Of a DNA stretch of 64,000 nt, positions 56,924 through 64,000 are shown piece after piece (position 1 is the first letter of the stretch; each line of letters opens with the position of its first letter). The notes below the pieces were generated by a model that ran no database searches, was not told the origin of the DNA, and was given only the letters and a program-made list of their open reading frames with translations. Origin of the DNA: Marsupella aquatica (Eukaryota; Marchantiophyta); the NCBI GenBank assembly GCA_973895155.1, contig OZ316891.1, positions 18,166,001-18,230,000 on the forward strand. Reading direction: 5' to 3'. The position numbers and the translations under genes were made by a program.

Positions 56924-57382
56924 TTATAAAGCCAAGTTCACTGTTTGTGAATAAACAATCTCTGATGAAGAATCTTTGACTCTCAACATCGTCTTACTTG
57001 GTTCCCCGGGACCAACCTCAATTGACCCATTGCCATAGATCTCTACAAGTGAAAGGTGGCGTGTACAACAGGTCCAGAGAGGTTGATAAGGCGTTCCGTA
57101 CTTCCGTATCAAGGTAATGTGTTGCATTGGCCAATTCAGATGAGTACAGCACAGGTACAGTCCCCTGGCTTGCATACACGAGTGAATGAGGTACAGCTGC
57201 AGTTCTGCACTGCCTTGCGTGCTGACTGTCGGTCCTTGAATCTCAAATGTGGTGTACCCACACCGCATTAATCGACAGTATCGTTTCTTGAAAGCGAGCA
57301 TGTAGCAGCAGAAACATTGTTCTGCTTCACGGGTTTCCTCACGCAAGGCCCGGTCATGCGAGAACGTGCATGCATCTTGCAA
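56924..57382 (-). CDS. Hypothetical open frame, 152 codons
   Basis: Uninterrupted minus-strand frame from ATG 57382. Cys-rich in the first half (FCCYML, LMRCGYTTFEIQGP, LYLCCTHLNW), acidic near the end. No signal peptide, no recognised domain. It is the longest frame in 10 kb of otherwise gene-free DNA, but there is no supported exon partner or promoter. It could be a decayed gene fragment. Confidence 0.2.
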   Translation of the reverse strand: MQDACTFSHDRALREETREAEQCFCCYMLAFKKRYCRLMRCGYTTFEIQGPTVSTQGSAELQLYLIHSCMQARGLYLCCTHLNWPMQHITLIRKYGTPYQPLWTCCTRHLSLVEIYGNGSIEVGPGEPSKTMLRVKDSSSEIVYSQTVNLAL

Positions 57383-57456
57383 AAGATCGCGCCACCCAAA
57401 TCTGCTGTGAGCTTGCGTTAGTTGAAATGTTAACAGAATTTAATTTTGCTTAACCT

Positions 57457-57578
57457 TTAATTTTCTCCGAGACTTGTTCGTAGTAATAAATCGAAGATTA
57501 TTTACTACGAACAAGTCTCGGAGAAACAGAATTTAATGGAAGATTTATTACTACGAACAAGTCTTGGAGAAAATTAAA
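57457..57578. repeat. Nested hairpin: 37-bp inverted repeat with an inner third copy
   Basis: 57457-57493 pairs with 57542-57578 over 37 bp with one mismatch (core TTCTCCGAGACTTGTTCGTA). The loop contains a third copy at 57502-57526 that pairs perfectly over 25 bp with 57462-57486, with a 15-nt loop. So the left arm can pair with either of two right arms. Confidence 0.9.
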
Positions 57579-58905
57579 GTCTGAGCAACTTAAGATGATA
57601 TATTCACTCTCGTCTACCCGGCAAGGAGCATGTTTTCGGATTGATTAATTACTGAGATCTGCACATTTGATTTTTGGGCTATGCTTGCCTCTGGTCCTGC
57701 CTGGAGAGTGGAGACAGGAGCCCAATCAAGCATGCCAGATATAAATCATAGCTCTTGACTGAGTGGCTGGAACTCAAATTGCAGATATGCCTCACAATTC
57801 AAACAATGTGGGCTGTAATTATAACTCCAAACAATTCAATACCATTCGATTGGATCGAGGCAGCATTCATCGCATGATCATCGGGCTGCAATGAGATTGG
57901 TAACAACATAATACCTGGTTTCCTACTTTATCTCGTAATCTGGTATGACTGTCCCGGTTTGGTATTATTGGCTACTGAACTTGGCTGGTATATCTTGCCA
58001 GCGCTGACATGACATGACAGAGCCAGCACTGGACTGGTGTGGTATTGTCGCAAGCAAGCACCGTAGTGTACTGTGAGGATAATTATATCCCATGGGTTTT
58101 GTCCCTGATTGAATGAGATGAACGAGGAGGAAAGCCCAATCATGCAGAGTGAGTTGTGGATTGCATGCCAACTAGCTTGATCAAACAACAACAATACTAA
58201 CGCGTTGCAACAACAATACTAACGCGTTGCACTGTTCGAACGAACGAGCTGACCGTTGCTGCAGCAGGAGCTGGAGTGCGCTGGTGGCGGCCCCGGACCC
58301 TTCAGAGTTTTGCAAGTCATTGCAGGTGCTGTGTTGCTCTAGAACTTTCACTGCTCGATAGGTCTGTCACTTGTACCAGCCTGCAAACACCCACTTCCAG
58401 AATTCAGTTCAATTCGCTCAAATGCTCCAATGGAACATGAACGAATAATTTCAGCTGAAACCCACCATTCTTCACACTTCACAGTCAGTTGTTAGCAGGG
58501 TCCAACCAATCATGCGCCTTTGCTAGACTGCAGCAGTCTTCCAAAATTCTTCCATATACAACAACAATCCTGAATGCAATCAGCTCAGCTTCCATCATCT
58601 TTCCACCAGCGATACCACCTCCTCCAGCTCGAGCTCCTCCAGGATCCGGGGCACTTCATCCAGGCCGGGTCTAAAATGCTGTCAGTCATCGCACTCGTAT
58701 TCGAGCTTTCGCTGCTCAATTTCACACGTCAATGCAGCTCAGCGGGAATGGGCCACATACACAACGTTCTTTTGCTTATAGTAAGTGATTTGCTTGAGTA
58801 AAACTAATTTTTGACTAGTGAAACTAGAATTTGCATGAAGTATGAATGTGGCGTAGGGAGGTCCATTGATTCAAATAGTGTATTACAGGTTGTTACATAA
58901 CTCAC
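57579..58905. other. Gene-free stretch with a short direct duplication
   Basis: CAACAATACTAACGCGTTGC occurs twice within 58186-58232. Short Pro/Ser-rich open frames at 58.5-58.8 kb have no domain character. Confidence 0.4.
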
Positions 58906-58917
58906 CCTAGTTAGTGC

Positions 58918-59232
58918 AAGAATTAATGTTACTATAAAATTAGAATTAGTAACATTAATTTTAGTAAAAATAATTTTGAGTCTAAATTACACTAAATCTT
59001 GATATTTTTCAAAATAAAAATGAATGAGCTTGAGTCTAAAATAACACTAATTGTTATGTATTTTTCAAAATAGTTTGTTTTCTCTTTATATTTTTGCTCT
59101 TAAAATCACAATAAAACTAATTCATGTGCATAAAAATTATGTTAGCATAAAATTAGTGTGACTGACATTAATTTACTAATATACCCTGAAAATAAGTATT
59201 CACAAATTAATGTTAGTCACACTAATTATGAT
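58918..59232. repeat. AT-rich region with two palindromes
   Basis: AATTAATGTTACT at about 58921 is mirrored by AGTAACATTAATT at about 58947. AATTAGTGTGACTGACATTA at about 59151 is mirrored by AATGTTAGTCACACTAATT at about 59207. Both stems contain the same ATTAATGTTA core, so the outer parts can pair as well. Probably a small inverted-repeat element. Confidence 0.65.
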
Positions 59233-59534
59233 AAAAAGTTGTTACAAGTAAAAAAAAAAGTATAATAAAAATGTTACTAAAAATATATTATTTATTCATA
59301 ATTTTTGAAAATTAATAAAATGATAAAAAATTTATCATGCATGCAATTATTTTAATAATTATATATAACATATCATATTTTTTTTTCACATCCTTCTTTA
59401 CATACAAATATGTTATGGTGGTGCCATAGAAATTAATTTTTAATATAAATAGTGACCAAAAACATTAGATGATTATCATTTGACATAATCATAATCATGA
59501 GTTTTTAGATTCACATGATGACCATGTAATTAAT

Positions 59535-59740
59535 GTCTAGAAACTTAAGCTCCAACTCTAGTTTGTAATTGGAACTTATAAGTAATATTAACTTCCATTT
59601 CTTACATGATGAGTTATGGAGTTAATGTCTAGAGATTATACTCTAGAAACCTAGGCCCTAACTCTAGCTTGTAGTTGAGGCTTTTTAATGTGGCTGTACT
59701 CTAGAAACCTAGGCCCCAACTCTAGCTTTGTAAGTGGGGC
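59535..59740 (+). repeat. Three direct copies of a CTAGAAACCTAGGCCC unit
   Basis: CTAGAAACTTAAGCTCCAAC near 59537, CTAGAAACCTAGGCCCTAAC near 59643 and CTAGAAACCTAGGCCCCAAC near 59701, each followed by TCTAG(C/T)TTGTA and a (G/T)GGGCTT-like end. Confidence 0.8.
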
Positions 59741-60597
59741 TTAAGTAAAATTAACATCCATTTCCCAATGTCACTCTACCATTAGAATCATTCTAGTGAC
59801 TTCAGTCTATGTATTAATAGTGGACATCTCTATAATCTTTAATGTCTGTACTTGCACTTGGACACGGTTGATGTTCTGGTACCCCATAAAGCCTGCAGTG
59901 AGGTGGTTATTTAAAAGGGTGTCGTGCTCTTGGTTAGTGAGAGGATTTGCATGCTCTTGAGAGTGTTCAAGACAATGTTAAATCTGACTTGTTTGTACAT
60001 TTTCCTGTGCATAAGTGCCACCCCATAAGACCAAATGGCAGACCATTCTTCCCCTTTTTGGCCAACTACAAATATGTAAGTGCCAAATCCTCTACAAAGG
60101 TACGTGTACACTGATGGGTAAAGAGCATCTTAGATTCTATGTCACATTGTTATAGATAAGGGCATACAAGTTCACATGAGTAAATGTTGCAGTTATGAGA
60201 TTACAAATGACTACATATATATAAGTGCAAAACCCTCTAGAAAGGTAAGTCTATGTTTATGAGTAAGAGCCTATCCAATCCTATGTGAAACTTTTATAGA
60301 ATAACTTGATAAAGTTTAAGCGCAAGGATGTACAATACAAGGAGGGGCAGAAGAAGGCATGCCGTTTATTGCACATGAAACACTGACAGCCAAATACATA
60401 TTTAGAATAACACTCAATGCAAACCACATGGGAGTTCAAGCTTTTCTCGAGTCTGAGTGTGCACATAGTTCGAGGCAGCTGTAATAAGGGAGGAAAGCCT
60501 CGACCAGGAAGTGATAGGCTGAGTTTTTTTTCCCCAGTTTATTAGTGAAAGTAGGAGCTGGATTGAACCAGTAGAGTACAGTATGTCGATGTTGCTC
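59741..60597. other. Gene-free stretch
   Basis: AT-rich. Two similar phrases AAGTGCCAAATCCTCTACAA and AAGTGCAAAACCCTCTAGAA lie about 150 bp apart (near 60078 and 60222), hinting at another old duplication. No gene is supported. Confidence 0.4.
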
Positions 60598-60646
60598 GTG
60601 CGAATCCGCCACTGTGTTAATCTGCGCCACAGTGGCGGATTCGCAC
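60598..60646. repeat. Perfect 19-bp hairpin
   Basis: GTGCGAATCCGCCACTGTG at 60598-60616 and its exact complement at 60628-60646, loop of 11 nt. The stem is GC-rich in AT-rich surroundings. No T run follows. Confidence 0.95.
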
Positions 60647-62356
60647 AGATGGTGCTTATAGACCTGGTGAAATTAAATGGCTCACTCATGGCAAGAGTAA
60701 ATCACTGAAAGAATTCCACCTTCAACAATCACAGGCTGAAAGGAATTGGAGCTACCACCATCTGACTTCCATAATCAAGGAAGCAAAGCTGTGTGCCATT
60801 AATGAATGAAATGGCGAGAAAGGAAAGAAGGTACCATTTGCCAAGGCATTAAACCTCGGTCTTCGATGCTGCCGGGGCAAGCACATAAACAAGTAAGAAT
60901 TGAGCACATCAGTGTCTACAGTCTCTACAGAACCTTATTGAAGGCATCATTAGAGCACAACATTGGCAGATTTTACCACCGTTTCATACTCCGGTTCAGA
61001 GCTTTGTCCTTCATACCACCAGTCTTGCAGCTGGAAGGTAAAGCACAAAAGAATGGAAGCTATTCTTGTCTACCTGGGGACACGCAGGTCATTTGCTTGT
61101 TGGTACAATTTAGGGGCCCTGGGACTGTAGAATAAATAAATTCACTAAAAGCTTTACAATGTGTCCTGTATCCTTACTGCAAGGGTTTCCAGCCAACACT
61201 AACGTGCGACAACGTCCTGCTTGAGATTTTCGTGACAAGTGCCTCTGCATGAAAGATCCGTCCTGTATCACTTCTTCTCTCTGGAAATTTCCTGTCAATT
61301 GAACTTTTGAACACACAACAGACTTCTAAGTTACAAAACGACGCTGAGATGTAGCGAAATGACGAGGGAAACGAGTTCAATCTCAATGGAGTTCTCATAA
61401 TTCTATCTAAAATCACAATATCTCAGTAAGATCTTGCTCAAGACATTCTTATAAGCCGGACACGCAACATGGAAAGGGCGTGGATGTCTCTTAAATTTCG
61501 GTAATGCTTGCTAAGGTATATTTCTGTACATCACCTCGCTTGTCGACTCTCGACTCCCAAGAAAACTCAGAATATAAGATGGCTATACCCGCAAAGTCCC
61601 ATCCAACTGATCACATGGCCGAAAGATGGACAAACCTTGTACACTTGAGATAAAGTATTTTGCCGAGACTCGTGCGTGCAAACTGTGGAGGAAAGTGGGC
61701 GAGCCCACATTTCGTAAAATGCATTGTGGATCTGGCCAAAACCATTATATTCTTCTACACGCGGCTTGCGAACGGCTAGAGACTCGTGGGTGCTACACCC
61801 AGAGTCTACTCGCTTTTATAGTTCTCTGTCGTGTTGCTCTGCGACAATCTCACGGGAACCTTTCAAGCACACTAGGATGCAATGATCAAACGTGAACATA
61901 CCTTGAGAATACCAATAGACGGTAGAGGCACTACCCTGCAGCATCCAGTATAGACATTGGGCCATGCATTAAGCGCTACCTTGGACGCTGATCCCATACG
62001 CGGGAATGTAGGGTAAGCAACTGGAAGGTTGCATCATAGAACAAGGTACCCTGCTAGTTAGAGTAAACAATTTCAGGACCATAGAGGACATATGAAATGC
62101 AGTGTGTCATCAAACAATGAACAGAGGATATCAATTGATAGAACCACAATTTCTCACATGAAGTCGTACTTGGCAAACTTAAGCCATCGCACTATCCAAT
62201 AATTTACAAGTCATTAAAGTTACAGAGGAAATCAGAAGTAAAAGGAAGTACTTTGGACTGTATCACACACAAGCAAAAGAAGTTCTTGGTGATCCGAAGC
62301 TGTACGATTGCTAGTGAAAGACATGCTATTCTTCCTAGCCACTTAAGAAAACGATA
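60647..62356 (-). other. 3' flank of the CPP1 gene, no other gene seen
   Basis: Lies downstream of the minus-strand CPP1 stop. Open frames up to 109 codons have no domain character. It may contain the 3' untranslated region. Confidence 0.4.
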
Positions 62357-63403
62357 TCACCGTAAATACAAAGAAGTGAGGTATAATGACACTAGCACAA
62401 ACTCACTAACAACAATGGCAGGGGATCCAATCCCGAGGAAGGGAACTATATCAACTCGTAACCAGGATTCCACCAATCCTCCAAGCACAGCTCCTGCAAC
62501 CAAGCCTCCAATAGTGACGACTGTTGCTTTACCTGCATCCGGAGATGCACAATTAGCAGCCGGAAACACATTCTAAGTGACCATACTTGTAAATTGGCAC
62601 AAGGATTCAGATTACGATATGCTAATCCGCTGGACCCACGGTACTGAACCAAAAGTCATGTAACAGTGAGAAGTCCCCAAAGCATGATTCCTCACTCTTA
62701 CAAGGATCGCCTCCCTCATTCTCACACGACTATCGTTTAATATATGAGACAAAAAACTCCAGTCTATGTGCTTTTGGCCAAAGCAACGGTCATTGCCTTA
62801 TGGCACTGATCGTATTTCATTACCCACTACACTATTTCTAGATTGAGACATTCAGAGAGTCTTAGATGGATTAGACAGCCACGCAGGGAGGCATCCGACA
62901 CGAGTTAGAGCACACGCAAACAGTTATGGGAGATAAGAGGTACTAACGATACAGCAGTTAAAAATTGTACCGTCCAATAATACCAATTAGCACCACCCCA
63001 AATGGAGAAAATTCCAGAGACAGGACAAGAACAAAATACCTAATTTAATATTTTGCTTTCGAAGAAAATACAGGGAAGAACCAAAGCCAATAGCCAAGAT
63101 AAAGCCCGGAGCATCTGCTCCACTTCCGACTGCGGCCAGATTGGATGACGAAAGACCAGTGGCAAATGTCCATATAATAAGGGCCCCATATACGCCCGTT
63201 TGCAACACAACAGTATCAGGTGTAGGCTGTTGGACAGCTACTGGAGATTTTTGAAGAGCGCCTTTGAGCCAATCTGGACCACCTCCAGCAACCAGTGACT
63301 TAGCCTTCCTTACATCTGCATAGCGGATGCTGCTGTCAAGGACTTTCCCAGACCGGCGTTGTGACAAGCTCTGCATTAGCAGGGTATCATAGGCTGCCTC
63401 CAG
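62357..63403 (-). CDS. CPP1: CPP1/CDF1-type chloroplast chaperone-like protein, last two exons (partial)
   Basis: Exons 63403-63040 and 62532-62357, GT-AG junction, phase 1 on both sides, stop TGA at 62357-62359. The readable 179 residues begin with LEAAYDTLLMQSLSQRRSGK, the end of the J-like region. A linker follows (GGPDWLKGALQKS), then hydrophobic spans: VYGALIIWTFATGL, APGFILAIGFGSSLYF, VVTIGGLVAGAVLGGLV and IVVSEFVLVSLYL. This matches CHAPERONE-LIKE PROTEIN OF POR1 (also CELL GROWTH DEFECT FACTOR 1, DUF3353), a plastid membrane protein that stabilises protochlorophyllide oxidoreductase. The transit peptide and the start of the J-like domain must lie in exons further upstream. I found none in 63404-64000. 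Confidence 0.9.
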
Positions 63404-64000
63404 CTGACAATTGCAACGATGTTGAAAAGTATCAATGCAACGAACCCAATTTTCAGTAAGTCTGTGACCTCAGAAACTTCTCATCAACGTTTCCGTAGAA
63501 TGTCTACCATCCCAAAACATAGTCATTAGCCACATGAAAGCTAATAACTCCTATCGAGCTGGTTTGATTGTCTATATTACATTCACAAAGAGAACAATGA
63601 GAGCACATTGTCATAGAGGTCAATTGGAACTTAGTAGCTCAAGCTTGAGCTTTCGGCATTGCGCCATTTCTTCCAACCCCAAAACATTAAATTGATCGAG
63701 TGTTTTCCACGTAGTCCAACCAATCTGACAGCTTTTCAACGAAAGAGGACAACCTCCATATTCCCATCCACCGCACCCAACATGATTCAGTGCTACAATC
63801 ATTCTGAGGCGTGGGAAAGTTAATGCAGATGGAAAGAGTAAAGATTTGATTGTCCCTTGCCAAAGAAGAGCGACGAGTTCACTAAGTCTGAATTCAATTT
63901 CTACTGCTCTAAAATACTAACTTGATGCTACCAAACATTCCATGTCGCAAGGGGACCTAAATCAAGGCGAGCCAGTCCACCACACCGAGGAAAATGATAA
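63404..64000 (-). other. Intron or 5' region of the CPP1 gene
   Basis: Directly upstream of an exon that starts after a TTGTCAG acceptor, so this must begin as an intron. No exon encoding a J-like or transit-peptide segment could be read up to the right edge. Confidence 0.6.

Overview
This window looks like nuclear DNA of a land plant. The evidence is a chloroplast-targeted CPP1 (CDF1) type gene, a SKIP22/FBXO7-type F-box gene with the plant domain order, a PDF1-type secreted cell-wall protein, GT-AG introns of 100-750 bp, and a Ty3/gypsy chromovirus. Only a few genes lie in a long stretch of decayed repeats. I cannot fix the species. The style would suit a bryophyte, lycophyte or other spore-bearing plant, but that is a guess. 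One 100-N assembly gap lies at 47702-47801.

Layout. 1 to about 6943: the 3' part of a chromovirus with Gag, protease, reverse transcriptase, RNase H, integrase and C-terminal chromodomain. It is followed by a polypurine tract and a 3' LTR; the 5' LTR lies left of the window. The integrase part carries two stop codons and a frame change, so this copy is dead. 7700-9260: a G-rich degenerate minisatellite. 9.3-17.9 kb: no confident gene, but several small inverted-repeat (MITE or foldback-like) elements. 17945-25128 (minus): a 13-exon gene for a large membrane protein of about 1384 residues, reconstructed here exon by exon. It has an N-terminal signal sequence, Ig-like extracellular segments, about nine membrane spans and a Ser-rich tail. 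25.1-44.5 kb: repeat-rich DNA with pogo-like ends, an inverted pair of minisatellite arrays, a 603-bp tandem duplication, a second foldback copy and tRNA-derived SINE-like segments. 44564-46588 (plus): the F-box gene, with an intronless coding region. 47375-48088: a short element with terminal inverted repeats and an 8-bp target duplication, with the assembly gap inside its GC-rich core. 51310-52641 (plus): a two-exon PDF1-like secreted protein gene. 54.8-60.7 kb: tandem repeats and hairpins. 62357-63403 (minus): the last two exons of a CPP1/CDF1 gene, whose 5' exons were not found before the right edge.

The four host genes do not form a pathway or operon. They are independent eukaryotic transcription units: membrane/extracellular sensing or transport (inferred), ubiquitin ligase substrate adaptor, cell-wall/cuticle surface protein, and chloroplast chaperone for protochlorophyllide oxidoreductase. 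The least described object is the 13-exon membrane protein. The most unusual DNA structures are the foldback family, the gap-containing inverted-repeat element and the nested hairpin at 57457-57578.
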